64,000 nucleotides of DNA from Chloroflexota bacterium (lineage in GTDB: Bacteria; Chloroflexota; Anaerolineae; Anaerolineales; Villigracilaceae). The first letter of the stretch is position 1; every line of letters starts with the position of its first letter. The notes under the pieces are model-generated. The model did no database searches. It was given only the letters and a program-made list of their open reading frames with translations, and was not told the DNA's origin. The stretch covers positions 1 to 64,000 of the forward strand of contig VGNE01000003.1 of assembly GCA_016866215.1 (NCBI GenBank). Reading direction: 5' to 3'. This document shows positions 15,423-23,976 of this stretch, piece by piece. Both the position numbers and the translations under genes were made by a program.

Positions 15423-17243
15423 TTGCAATCTGGTGTAACGCTAGTGGACCGATACATCATTCAGGATGTCATCGGTGTTGGCGGCATGGGGTCTGTCTAT
15501 CGCGCCCGCGACTTGCATTTTCCAAATGTCGTCAAGTTGGTGGCGGTGAAGGAAATGATCAATCGTGTTCCGGATGCGTTGGTGCGTAAGACCATTGTGC
15601 AAAATTTTGAACGTGAGGCCAACATGCTTGCCACGCTCAATCATCCGGCCATTCCTCGCATTTACGATTATTTTACACAAAACGATCGTTCTTATCTCGT
15701 TTTGGAGTTTATTCATGGGAAAGATCTTGAAACTGTGATAAGCGAGGCGAATGGATTTTTACCCGAAGACCAGGTGATCCGTTGGGCGATTGAGCTTTGT
15801 GACGTGCTGGCGTATCTTCACGGGCATAAACCCGACCCGATTATTTTCCGCGATATGAAGCCGTCCAATGTGATGATCAATCATAATGGGGATGTGGTGC
15901 TTGTGGATTTTGGCATCGCCAAGACTTTCCAATCCGGGCAAAAAGGGACCATGATCGGCACGGAAGGATACTCTCCTCCTGAACAGTATCGTGGTGAAGC
16001 CACCCCGCTCGCGGATATTTATTCGATGGGCGCGACATTACACCATGCAGTGACACACCGCGACCCGCGTCTTGAGCCGCCTTTCTCCTTTGGAGAACGC
16101 CCTGTGCGACGCATCAATTCCAATATTTCAGTGGAATTTGAGGCCGTCGTGGACAAGGCATTGCAATATGACCCCGCCGATCGATTTCCCAGCGCGTCGG
16201 CCATGAAAGGCGCACTGATGAAAGTTGCGCGTAAAACCGGGGCGCTCGCCTCTAGCATAACCTCCGGGTTGCCTGTCTCGACTGGGGAAATTAAGCCGTT
16301 GTGGACATTTAAATGTGAGGATGAGATACGCGGCACACCATTATTGTATCAGGGCAGTTTGTTTATTGGGTGTTATGACAATAACCTGTATGCCTTGAAT
16401 GCGGCTGATGGACAATTCCAGTGGAAATATCCGACGGATGGCGGCATCGTCTCCCGTCCGTTGGTTTATGACGGCAATATATTTTTCTGTTCAGAAGACC
16501 GGCGTTTGCATGTCGTCGGTGCGCGTACCGGTAAAGTGGTGTGGACTTATTTTTCAGAAGGAAAAATTTACTCATCACCCCGATTTTCGGATGGGCATAT
16601 TTTTTTCGGATCGGATGATCAAGATCTGCATGCTGTGAATGTTAATTCAGGCCGGGCAATCTGGAAATTTTCCACAGATGCACCGATCCACTCGACGCCG
16701 CTGGTCGCAAATGAAATGATTTATTTTGGAACAGAAAGCGGCGCCATGTATGCCATTGATTTTCGGGGCGAGATGAAATGGCGTTTTCAGGCAAAACGTT
16801 CGATCACATCCTCCCCAATCCATAAAGGGCAGGCTGTTTATTCTGCCTCGTTGGATGGAACGCTCTTTGCGTTGGATGCCAAGAATGGCTGGGCAATCTG
16901 GAAATTCCGCCTGGGTAAAGGTTCAGTCTCCTCACCTGCGATCGCGGAGGATTTAATTTTTATCGGCGCAGCAGACGGGTTTATTTATTGTGTGGATCTA
17001 CGCACCGCCCGGGAGGTTTGGCGTTTCCGCACAGATAATCAGGTGAGCAGTTCGCCGGTCGTTTATAAGGACTCCATTTATTGTGGGTCTGTGGATGGCA
17101 GTATGTATTGTCTTGAATATCGCACTGGCCGGTTACGCTGGAAATTTGGATCCCAGGCTGCCATCACTGGTTCGCCCATCGTACTTGACGATATGGTTTA
17201 TTTCGGTTCAACAGATCATAATGTGTATGCTCTGTCCGCATAA
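15423..17243 (+). CDS. Ser/Thr protein kinase with PQQ-type beta-propeller
   Basis: An N-terminal eukaryotic-type kinase domain has the glycine loop GVGGMGSVY, K43 (VAVKEM), R143-D144 (FRDMKPSN) and DFG at 162-164, so it is probably active. From about residue 290 to the end there are seven or so repeats of the xVYALDAxxGxxxWxF type, a beta-propeller that usually senses a ligand or partner. No transmembrane segment is visible between the domains. The TTG at 15423 has no ribosome site. A CTG at 15354 with GGAG six bases upstream would add 23 residues and may be the real start. It is the first gene of a signalling operon. Confidence 0.9.
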   Translation: MQSGVTLVDRYIIQDVIGVGGMGSVYRARDLHFPNVVKLVAVKEMINRVPDALVRKTIVQNFEREANMLATLNHPAIPRIYDYFTQNDRSYLVLEFIHGKDLETVISEANGFLPEDQVIRWAIELCDVLAYLHGHKPDPIIFRDMKPSNVMINHNGDVVLVDFGIAKTFQSGQKGTMIGTEGYSPPEQYRGEATPLADIYSMGATLHHAVTHRDPRLEPPFSFGERPVRRINSNISVEFEAVVDKALQYDPADRFPSASAMKGALMKVARKTGALASSITSGLPVSTGEIKPLWTFKCEDEIRGTPLLYQGSLFIGCYDNNLYALNAADGQFQWKYPTDGGIVSRPLVYDGNIFFCSEDRRLHVVGARTGKVVWTYFSEGKIYSSPRFSDGHIFFGSDDQDLHAVNVNSGRAIWKFSTDAPIHSTPLVANEMIYFGTESGAMYAIDFRGEMKWRFQAKRSITSSPIHKGQAVYSASLDGTLFALDAKNGWAIWKFRLGKGSVSSPAIAEDLIFIGAADGFIYCVDLRTAREVWRFRTDNQVSSSPVVYKDSIYCGSVDGSMYCLEYRTGRLRWKFGSQAAITGSPIVLDDMVYFGSTDHNVYALSA

Positions 17244-17254
17244 AAGGAGTTCAC

Positions 17255-18166
17255 GTGGCTGATTTTTTTCGAAAACTAATTGGTTCAAAGGAAGAACCCG
17301 CAAAACAGAAACAGTCCAATGCGGTCATCACTGCCCCGCTTTCAGATCATCAGATCAATGCCATTATCACAAACCAGAATTTTACCTATGAGGTTAAACA
17401 ACTGGTTGCTGCTGTGGGGCAGTCTGTTGGGAAACAGCGTGAACATAATGAAGATAGCGTGCTTGCGCTGACATCCACGGTCTCAGGAAGCGCCGATAAT
17501 GTTCCCTTCGGATTATATATTGTGGCAGATGGAATGGGGGGGCATCAGTTCGGAGAAGTGGCCAGCAATGCCGCCATTCGAATCATGGCCGGTAATATCA
17601 CTAAAAGATTTCATTCCTATTTATATAACCTGCCCACCCAGAGCCTTCAGATTTCTTTGCAGGAAGTGATGGAGTCTTCCGTTATGGAGGCTCATCAATA
17701 CGTTCAGCGCGAAGCGCCAGGCAGCGGCACGACCCTGACGGCCGCTCTAGTGTTGGGACAACAGATGACCATTGCACATGTAGGCGACAGCCGCGCTTAT
17801 TCCATTCACCCGGATGGAAGTATTGTGCCGATCACTCGCGACCATTCACTGGTCAAGCGACTGGAGGAGCTCGGACATCTCAACAAGTATGAAGCCGAAA
17901 ACTTTCCTCATCGCAATGTTTTGATCCGCGCCTTGGGTCAGGGAGAATCTCTGGAAGCTGATATATTTACCGTTCCATTTCCGAATAACGGCTATTTGAT
18001 GATCTGTAGTGATGGTCTTTGGGGTGTGATCAGCGAGAGCGACATCTTCCGCATCATCAGCCAGGCGCCGACCTTGCATCGCGCGTGTGGTAATTTGGTT
18101 GAAGCCGCCAACGCAGCCGGTGGACCCGATAATATATCAGTCATCCTCGCACAGTTGATTGGATAA
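17255..18166 (+). CDS. PP2C-family Ser/Thr phosphatase
   Basis: A 303-aa metal-dependent protein phosphatase. The metal-site motifs are VADGMGGHQFGE, HVGDSRAY, MICSDGLWG and GGPDNISVIL. The first ~60 residues (with many Q and N) precede the catalytic domain and may be a tether. It lies 11 bp after the kinase gene and is its likely antagonist. Kinase/phosphatase pairs in one operon are common in bacterial Ser/Thr signalling. Confidence 0.94.
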   Translation: MADFFRKLIGSKEEPAKQKQSNAVITAPLSDHQINAIITNQNFTYEVKQLVAAVGQSVGKQREHNEDSVLALTSTVSGSADNVPFGLYIVADGMGGHQFGEVASNAAIRIMAGNITKRFHSYLYNLPTQSLQISLQEVMESSVMEAHQYVQREAPGSGTTLTAALVLGQQMTIAHVGDSRAYSIHPDGSIVPITRDHSLVKRLEELGHLNKYEAENFPHRNVLIRALGQGESLEADIFTVPFPNNGYLMICSDGLWGVISESDIFRIISQAPTLHRACGNLVEAANAAGGPDNISVILAQLIG

Positions 18167-18168
18167 TC

Positions 18169-19650
18169 ATGCCGTCTCGTAAGCCCGATTATTACGAAAT
18201 TTTGGGTGTCTTCCGTGATGCACCCCAGGCGGATATTAAACGCGCTTACCTTGATTCGGCGCAGCGCCTGCACCCAGATAGGAATGTAGCCCCCGGTGAA
18301 ACCGAGCTATTTCTTGAAATTCAGCTGGCCTATGAAGTGCTCTCAAACCCAAAGCGTCGTAATTTATACGATGCAACCCTGCCGCCTGAAATTGAAGAGA
18401 GCGGCGTCATAAAACATGAAGTAAGTTTCAGCCGCACCAACCTTGTGCAGCTGGATGAACCGCAATTGGTTTACGCCCTTCTTGAGGTTGGCCCGCGTGA
18501 CCAAAAGGAAAAGCTTCCCTCCGCCCCCCTTAATATCTGCCTAATTTTGGATCGTTCCACATCCATGCAGGGAGACAAACTCGATTTTGTAAAAGCCACG
18601 GCCATTCATTTGTTGCGCAATTTGCGCCAGGAAGATGTATTGAGTGTGGTGGCTTTTAGTGATCGTGCTGAAGTGATTGTCCCCGCGGCGCTCAATCTCG
18701 GAAAAAAGAAACACGAAGAGAGCATTCAAATGATGCAGGCTTCTGGCGCGACCGAGATCTATAAAGGGTTGCAGGCGGGGATTAAAGAAATCCGCCGCAC
18801 TTTGGATCCCTCGCGGGTTAACCATATTATTTTACTAACGGATGGACAGACTTATGGTGATGAAAAGGCATGCTTGAAACTTGCCGAAGATGCCGCTGCT
18901 CAACATATTGGCATCACCGCCATGGGTATTGGACATGAGTGGAATGACATCTTTTTGGATGCACTTGCAGGGAAAACAGGCGGTTCGTCGGCTTACATCT
19001 CAAAACCAAGCGATATTGAGCGACTGCTGACAGACAAATTTAAGGCGCTGGCCAAATCTTTTGCAGACGAGGTTCTCCTTGAATATAAGCGGCAGGAACA
19101 TATCAGGATAAATTATGGATTTCGACTGCAACCTGAAGGCGGGTTCATTGAGGTCGAATCTCCCATCCACCTCGGACCTATTTTACAAGATACAGCATTG
19201 CATATATTATTTGAATTTCTTGTCAGCCCACAGGCGCTGGATGGAGATGTGCTGACATTACTCGATGGTTCATTAAAAACCTCAATCGTGGCCAGACCCA
19301 GACCCGTTCCTCCAGTTCGTTTAAAACTGACCCTCGATATTAAACAAAACCCATCGAAGGAAGAGGCTCCCTCTCGAATCTTGAATGCCCTATCGCATCT
19401 CAATTTATATCGTATGCAGGAACGTGCCCAGGCGGCGGCGGAAGCAGACCAATTTGATACGGCGGCGCGTTACCTGCAAAATCTTGCCACGCACCTGTTA
19501 TCGCAGGGTGAACATTCCCTGTCAAAGACCGCATTGTTCGAAGCCAAACATTTGGAAACAAAACATGCCTGGAGTCTTGCAGGCCACAAGGATATAAAAT
19601 ATAGTACCCGGGCATTATTATTAAGCGGGGATCAGGAGAAGGCAGAATGA
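18169..19650 (+). CDS. J-domain and von Willebrand factor A fusion
   Basis: A 493-aa protein. Residues 7-70 are a DnaJ J domain with the HPD triad at 35-37, which stimulates DnaK ATPase. Residues 120-300 are a VWA domain with a complete MIDAS-type metal site: DRSTS at 128-132, a downstream T (ATEIYKG) and D (LLTDGQ). The C-terminal ~190 residues are a beta-rich then helical region similar to that in other VWA proteins. It starts 2 bp after the phosphatase. The fusion suggests chaperone recruitment to a VWA-bound partner and is not a standard DnaJ. Confidence 0.85.
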   Translation: MPSRKPDYYEILGVFRDAPQADIKRAYLDSAQRLHPDRNVAPGETELFLEIQLAYEVLSNPKRRNLYDATLPPEIEESGVIKHEVSFSRTNLVQLDEPQLVYALLEVGPRDQKEKLPSAPLNICLILDRSTSMQGDKLDFVKATAIHLLRNLRQEDVLSVVAFSDRAEVIVPAALNLGKKKHEESIQMMQASGATEIYKGLQAGIKEIRRTLDPSRVNHIILLTDGQTYGDEKACLKLAEDAAAQHIGITAMGIGHEWNDIFLDALAGKTGGSSAYISKPSDIERLLTDKFKALAKSFADEVLLEYKRQEHIRINYGFRLQPEGGFIEVESPIHLGPILQDTALHILFEFLVSPQALDGDVLTLLDGSLKTSIVARPRPVPPVRLKLTLDIKQNPSKEEAPSRILNALSHLNLYRMQERAQAAAEADQFDTAARYLQNLATHLLSQGEHSLSKTALFEAKHLETKHAWSLAGHKDIKYSTRALLLSGDQEKAE

Positions 19651-20153
19651 TCGTTTGTTCCATCTGCCAACATGATAATCTGACAGGAGCTATGTTTTGC
19701 GCAGAGTGTGGCGCAAGTTTTGCCGATAATCATTCATTGATAGAGCAATTGGTCGACCCAGAAAAAAATCAATCAGTCTCTAATAAACCCTCTGATGATC
19801 CATTTCAGAAGTTTAGCAGCGGAGAACCCTGGGGGAGTCTTCACCTGGTTGATACAGGGCAGATTTTTCCGCTATCACAGCGAAATGAATTTACGATGGG
19901 ACGCATCAGCAAAGGCCAGTCCATCCGACCAGACATCGACTTTTCGCCTTATCAAGGCTATGACGCTGGCGTATCGCGCATGCACGCAGTCATCAAAAGA
20001 GATGGCGACCGCATTATCTTAATGGACCTTGGTTCATCCAACGGCACGTACTGGAATGGCATGCGGCTTTCCCCAAATGTTGAGCAAATCATCCATCATC
20101 GCGATATTGTTGCGCTCGGAAAAATGAAAATACAAATCATGGTAAAAAATTAA
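19647..20153 (+). CDS. Zinc-ribbon FHA-domain protein
   Basis: A 168-aa protein with an N-terminal zinc ribbon (CSICQHDN, CAECG) and a C-terminal FHA domain (about 65-160) with MGRISK, SRMHAVI and GSSNGTYWNG, the classic phosphothreonine-binding elements. It is the likely reader of phosphorylation by the operon's kinase. Its ATG overlaps the previous stop (ATGA), so translation is coupled. Confidence 0.9.
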   Translation: MIVCSICQHDNLTGAMFCAECGASFADNHSLIEQLVDPEKNQSVSNKPSDDPFQKFSSGEPWGSLHLVDTGQIFPLSQRNEFTMGRISKGQSIRPDIDFSPYQGYDAGVSRMHAVIKRDGDRIILMDLGSSNGTYWNGMRLSPNVEQIIHHRDIVALGKMKIQIMVKN

Positions 20154-20172
20154 CAAGGAAAGTGAGCAGAAC

Positions 20173-20415
20173 ATGACCTATTCGATTATTTTACACATTT
20201 CGGGCGAAGCCTCGGTGGCAGGAGAATTGGCTGAACTGCCCAAACCTACGGACAATTTCATCGTCGTTATGAATCCGCGCCAAAAGGATGGCAAGGATCT
20301 GCATTATATTGAAAGCAATGTCGTCAAGGTGATCTGGCCCATCAATAAGATAAACTTTATTGAGATCCTGGAAAATGCAGAAGAAGAAAAGATCATTGGA
20401 TTCGTAAGGGAGTAA
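20173..20415 (+). CDS. Small conserved-looking protein
   Basis: An 80-aa acidic protein with a beta-strand-rich start ([18 protein letters not shown]) and a segment [25 protein letters not shown]. There is no motif I recognise. It sits 19 bp after the FHA gene and 1 bp before the response regulator, so it is certainly part of the operon. Function unknown. Confidence 0.7.
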   Translation: MTYSIILHISGEASVAGELAELPKPTDNFIVVMNPRQKDGKDLHYIESNVVKVIWPINKINFIEILENAEEEKIIGFVRE

Positions 20416-20416
20416 T

Positions 20417-21136
20417 ATGCCTGATTCTTTGGAACGCCGCCGCATTCTCGTAGTGGATGATGAAGAGCGCATGATACGCTTCATTCGGATGAACCTGGAA
20501 CATGACGGATTTCAGGTCAGCGAAGCGTTTAATGGCAAGCAAGCCATTCAAAAAATGCGTGATGTCACACCAGACCTCATCCTGCTGGACGTGATGATGC
20601 CTGATTTGGATGGTTTCGAAGTACTCGAAACCGTGCGTGAGTTCAGCAATGTGCCTGTCATCATGCTGACCGCCAAAGGCGAGGAAGATGACCGGGTGCG
20701 CGGACTTGAACACGGGGCGGATGATTACATTACCAAGCCATTCAGCCCGCGCGAGCTCGTCAGCCGTATCAAAGCTGTCCTGCGCCGCACCGAGGGAGTC
20801 AGCGGCTCGATGCACGGTTTGCTTGAAATTGATAAACGCCTCAAAATTGATTTTGACCGCCGCGAAATTTGGCTCGAAGGCAAACTTGTCAAATTACGCC
20901 CAACTGAATACCGCCTGCTCTTCCACCTGGTACAAAATGCAGGTTGGGTCGTTTCACATGACCAGCTGCTCCAAAAAGTTTGGGGGTACGAATATCGCGA
21001 CGAGCCGCATTACGTCCGTCTCTACATTAATTACCTGCGCCAGAAACTGGAGAAGGAACCAGCCGACCCCAAGTACATCCTGACTGAACGCGGGGTTGGT
21101 TATCGCTTTGTGGATTTCAAACGCGCAAAAGAATAA
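20417..21136 (+). CDS. OmpR-family response regulator
   Basis: A 239-aa regulator with a receiver domain (phospho-acceptor D58 in [11 protein letters not shown], conserved D14-D15 pair, K in YITKPFS) and a winged-helix DNA-binding domain (about 130-235, ending [15 protein letters not shown]). No histidine kinase is encoded next to it. Its position as last gene of the Ser/Thr kinase operon suggests cross-talk, or that its partner is elsewhere. A hairpin terminator follows. Confidence 0.93.
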   Translation: MPDSLERRRILVVDDEERMIRFIRMNLEHDGFQVSEAFNGKQAIQKMRDVTPDLILLDVMMPDLDGFEVLETVREFSNVPVIMLTAKGEEDDRVRGLEHGADDYITKPFSPRELVSRIKAVLRRTEGVSGSMHGLLEIDKRLKIDFDRREIWLEGKLVKLRPTEYRLLFHLVQNAGWVVSHDQLLQKVWGYEYRDEPHYVRLYINYLRQKLEKEPADPKYILTERGVGYRFVDFKRAKE

Positions 21137-21161
21137 TAAAAATTTCTAACAAAATGAATAT

Positions 21162-21194
21162 AAAACGCTTGCGCTTTTTTAACGCAGGCGTTTT
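21162..21194 (+). terminator. Hairpin terminator of signalling operon
   Basis: Arms AAAACGCTTGCG and CGCAGGCGTTTT (one mismatch) lie around a T-rich loop, 25 bases after the response-regulator stop. A T-run follows the arm. Confidence 0.75.
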
Positions 21195-21241
21195 AAATTA
21201 AGCGTGTAAGTCCAAATCAACCAAACCTAAAGGAGGTACCT

Positions 21242-21685
21242 ATGTCAAACTTAATTCGTTGGGAGCCTGCTCGTGAGATGATGACCTTGCGCGAAGCCAT
21301 GGATCACCTGTTCGACGACGCCTTTACGCGGCCGCTCCGCCTGGGCAACGGTCAATGGTCCATGCCCACTGTGGATATGTACCAGACCGATAACGAGATC
21401 GTGGTGAAAGCCGCCATTCCCGGCGTCAAAACCGATGATGTTCAAATCAACGTTACCGGCGAAGTGCTCACCATCAAGGGCGAAGTCAAGGAAAAGGAAG
21501 ATGTAAAGGAGAAGGCATATCACCTTCGCGAGCAGCGCTGGGGTGTTTTCGAACGCACGATTGCCCTGCCTACGGATGTGATCACTGACAAGGCCAAAGC
21601 CGAGTTCGAGAACGGGATCCTTACCATCACACTTCCCAAAGCGGAAGAAATTCGCCCCAAGTCCATTACTATCAAGACCAAGTAA
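21242..21685 (+). CDS. hsp20: Hsp20 small heat-shock protein
   Basis: A 147-aa alpha-crystallin-type chaperone. The first ~45 residues include the MMTLREAMDHLFDDAF helix typical of bacterial Hsp20. The core domain runs from about 47 to 140 and contains YHLREQRWGVFERTIALP and ENGILTITLPK, and the C-terminal IRPKSITIK extension resembles the IxI tail. A strong ribosome site AAAGGAGG precedes the ATG. A palindromic terminator follows. Confidence 0.95.
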   Translation: MSNLIRWEPAREMMTLREAMDHLFDDAFTRPLRLGNGQWSMPTVDMYQTDNEIVVKAAIPGVKTDDVQINVTGEVLTIKGEVKEKEDVKEKAYHLREQRWGVFERTIALPTDVITDKAKAEFENGILTITLPKAEEIRPKSITIKTK

Positions 21686-21695
21686 CATCAAAGCG

Positions 21696-21734
21696 CCAAA
21701 AATGGAGTCGAGGTTCAATCGACTCCATTTTTGG
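21696..21734. terminator. Perfect palindromic terminator after hsp20
   Basis: Two perfect 16-bp arms (CCAAAAATGGAGTCGA and its complement) flank a 7-base loop, with T-run ATTTTTGG on the right and A-run on the left. It can stop transcripts from either side. Confidence 0.9.
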
Positions 21735-21737
21735 TTT

Positions 21738-23063
21738 ATGATTGGGGGACTGGAGACTCATCACATAACTAGATCATTCTCATCCTTGCGCGTCAATCCC
21801 GACCGTATGCTTGCTGCGTTTAATCAACTGGCATTGATAGGTGCGACAAGCGATGGCGGCGTAGACCGTGTCACATTCAGCGAGACGCATCTCGCCGCGC
21901 GCCCCTGGTTCAAAGAAGAGATTGAAAAATCCGGCTTGGAATTTCGTACGGATGGGGCTGGAAATTATTCTGCATTTCTTTCTTCATCTGCTCCTGATGA
22001 TGGGCATCGCAAAATCCCCGTACGGGGTGACCAGACTCTTTTACTTGGTTCACATCTAGACTCCGTCCCCAACGGTGGCCGCTTCGATGGCGCGCTCGGC
22101 GTAATGGCGGCTCTTGAAGTGTTGAAAACTGTCAAAGAAAGCGGGATCAACTTGAAGTCCCGCACTGAGCTGAGTCGAAGTGTAAATCTCGAAGCGATTG
22201 ACTTCACAGATGAAGAAGGTACTTTAGTCGGTTTGCTTGGGAGTGCGGCGCTGGCTGGTCATCTCAGTCAACAAGATCTGGATTCTCCGCGTGGGGGACG
22301 CGACAAATTAGTTGAGGGAATGAAGCGGGCGGGATTATCCGATCAAAGCATGTTGAGCGCGGTGCGCCCGAAGGATTCCCTGGCGGGTTATCTTGAATTG
22401 CACATTGAACAAGGCAAAAGACTCGAACGCGCGGGAATGGATATTGGAATTGTATCCGCCATCGTTGGCATCTGGTCTTATCGTTTGGCATTCATCGGCA
22501 GGGCAGACCATGCCGGCTCAACCACAATGGACGATAGACTCGATGCTTCGTTGGGCGCGAGCGCATTTACGCTTGCGGCGCGTGAAATGGTGTTGAAGGA
22601 TTTTCCGAATTGCGTGGTGAACGTTGGCAAAATGGATTTTGCTCCTGGCGCATTCAACATCGTCCCAGCGCGTGTGGATGTTTTGCTTGAATTTCGCTCG
22701 CCTGATGAAGAGGAGTTCAAGCGGCTTGATATAGCCTTGCTTGAATTGGCACGCAGGGAAGCGGGGCATTTTGGCCTGGAATTGAATGTTGAATTTTTGG
22801 GTAAGCATTCGCCCAGCATGATGAGCGATAAAGTTCAACTAGCCTATGCAGGCGCATGTGATGATTTGAGGCTGACACATATTGCGCTTACATCGGGCGC
22901 AGGTCACGATGGGCAATCTCTTGTGGATATGTGTCCCGTGGGCATGATCTTCGTTCCATCTGTGGATGGCGCCAGCCATGCTCCGCGCGAATTTACCAAA
23001 TGGGAAGATTGCATCAACGGCGCGAATGTTTTGCTGCAGACTGTGTTAAAGTTGGCGGCGTAG
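21738..23063 (+). CDS. Zn-dependent M20 amidohydrolase (carbamoyl-amino-acid hydrolase type)
   Basis: A 441-aa member of the N-carbamoyl-L-amino-acid hydrolase / allantoate amidohydrolase family. Metal and substrate motifs are LLGSHLDSVPNGGRFDGALG, IDFTDEEG, LHIEQGKRLE and GAGHDGQSL. Family members begin shortly before RVNPDRM, so ATG 21738 is preferred to earlier in-frame codons that fall in the hsp20 terminator. A short extra stretch (RTELSRSVNL, near residue 140) lies before the DFTDEEG motif and is encoded by a repeat-like sequence. The exact substrate is unknown. A diverged copy of its 3' end reappears after the next two genes. Confidence 0.88.
   Translation: MIGGLETHHITRSFSSLRVNPDRMLAAFNQLALIGATSDGGVDRVTFSETHLAARPWFKEEIEKSGLEFRTDGAGNYSAFLSSSAPDDGHRKIPVRGDQTLLLGSHLDSVPNGGRFDGALGVMAALEVLKTVKESGINLKSRTELSRSVNLEAIDFTDEEGTLVGLLGSAALAGHLSQQDLDSPRGGRDKLVEGMKRAGLSDQSMLSAVRPKDSLAGYLELHIEQGKRLERAGMDIGIVSAIVGIWSYRLAFIGRADHAGSTTMDDRLDASLGASAFTLAAREMVLKDFPNCVVNVGKMDFAPGAFNIVPARVDVLLEFRSPDEEEFKRLDIALLELARREAGHFGLELNVEFLGKHSPSMMSDKVQLAYAGACDDLRLTHIALTSGAGHDGQSLVDMCPVGMIFVPSVDGASHAPREFTKWEDCINGANVLLQTVLKLAA
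22961..23063 (+). repeat. Tail of M20 hydrolase, direct repeat copy 1
   Basis: The last 103 bases of the hydrolase gene recur at 23811-23913 with exactly the same spacing (offset 850) and no gaps. By hand I count 18 mismatches. The similarity seems to continue past the stop codon. Confidence 0.85.
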
Positions 23064-23142
23064 GCTACGTTTTAATATGACGTCTAAATTGGATTTATAA
23101 TCAAGGGAAAAATAGTCAGGACTAAAAGAAAGCGAGAATAAA

Positions 23143-23385
23143 ATGACTCTTGATACTTTTGCAAGATTACTAAAACAAGCAGACCGCTTGACTCCCAACG
23201 AGCAACTTTTGCTTGCCGCTCGCTTGATTGAAAGAGTGAGGCAAATCCATAAACCTATGACAGGAAAAGATTTGCTGAACTCAGGTGTGGTTGGACTATG
23301 GGCAAAGAGGAAAGATATTGGAGATAGCCTGGAATATGCTCGCAAACTCCGCACCCAGGCGCAAATTCGGAGACGCGCCCAATGA
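23143..23385 (+). CDS. Putative VapB-type antitoxin
   Basis: An 80-aa protein with a helical N-terminus (TLDTFARLLKQADRLTPNEQLLLAARLIERV) and a positively charged C-terminus. No clear DNA-binding fold can be named. It is called an antitoxin because its stop overlaps the start of a PIN-domain gene (ATGA) and the pair has the usual size of a toxin-antitoxin operon. Confidence 0.7.
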   Translation: MTLDTFARLLKQADRLTPNEQLLLAARLIERVRQIHKPMTGKDLLNSGVVGLWAKRKDIGDSLEYARKLRTQAQIRRRAQ

Positions 23386-23762
23386 TATTGCTCGACACTG
23401 ACGTGATGATAGATATATTGCGTGGTTATGAACCTGCCAAAGAATGGCTGAGGTCGGCGCAGGAAATTGGCGTGCCTGGGCTAGTGGCGATGGAATTAAT
23501 CCAAAGCTGCCTAAATACCAAAGAACAAAAGCAATTAGAAAAAGCCTTGTCAGAATATCAACTTTATTGGCCCGATGAGGATGATTGCAATCGAGCATTG
23601 GCAAGTTTTTCTGCCCACCACTTAAGTGACAACATCGGTTTGCTGGACGCTTTGATTGCTGAAACCGCAGTTGGCATTAACGCCGAACTTGGGACCTTCA
23701 ATGTCAAACATTATCGAGTATTGATGAGACTCCGAAGCATACAGCCCTACGAAAGATGGTGA
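23382..23762 (+). CDS. VapC-like PIN-domain ribonuclease
   Basis: A 126-aa PIN-domain protein. The acidic residues typical of the fold are visible: D in LLDTDVMIDIL, E in ALVAMELIQ-like GLVAMELIQ, and D in NIGLLDALIAETA. A final N (FNVKHY) replaces the usual late D. VapC toxins cleave specific RNAs, often tRNA or rRNA. It is coupled to the upstream small gene. Confidence 0.88.
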   Translation: MILLDTDVMIDILRGYEPAKEWLRSAQEIGVPGLVAMELIQSCLNTKEQKQLEKALSEYQLYWPDEDDCNRALASFSAHHLSDNIGLLDALIAETAVGINAELGTFNVKHYRVLMRLRSIQPYERW

Positions 23763-23765
23763 AAC

Positions 23766-23798
23766 AGACCTCCGAGTTTTCAAAAAACTCGGAGGTCT
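23766..23798. repeat. Perfect hairpin after vapC
   Basis: 15-bp perfect arms (AGACCTCCGAGTTTT and complement) around CAA, starting 4 bases after the toxin stop. The T-run lies inside the stem, so it may be a terminator or a dispersed palindrome. Confidence 0.75.
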
Positions 23799-23810
23799 AA
23801 AATTGTAGTC

Positions 23811-23913
23811 GGCGGATGGCGCCAGCCACGCACTACGCGAATTTACAAAATGGGTGGATTGCGTCAGCGGCGCTAATGTTTTGCTGCAAATGGTGTTGAA
23901 GTTGGCCGTGTAG
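23811..23913 (+). pseudogene. Remnant 3' end of second M20 hydrolase gene
   Basis: This is in frame with a stop at 23911-23913 and encodes ADGASHALREFTKW, then SGANVLLQMVLKLAV. It matches the end of the hydrolase at 21738-23063 at the protein level despite 18 base changes in 103. Many changes are conservative, so the source was a once functional paralogue. No start or catalytic part is present. Confidence 0.8.
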
Positions 23914-23938
23914 CAGGTCACGTTTTAAACGTGACCTG
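23914..23938. repeat. Perfect 25-bp palindrome
   Basis: CAGGTCACGTTT-T-AAACGTGACCTG directly after the remnant's stop. A degenerate form (GGCTACGTTTTAATATGACG) follows copy 1 of the tail at about 23064. Thus the palindrome and the tail were duplicated together. Confidence 0.75.
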
Positions 23939-23976
23939 TGTATAAAATTAGTCAATTAATAACAATTCGGTGTCCC

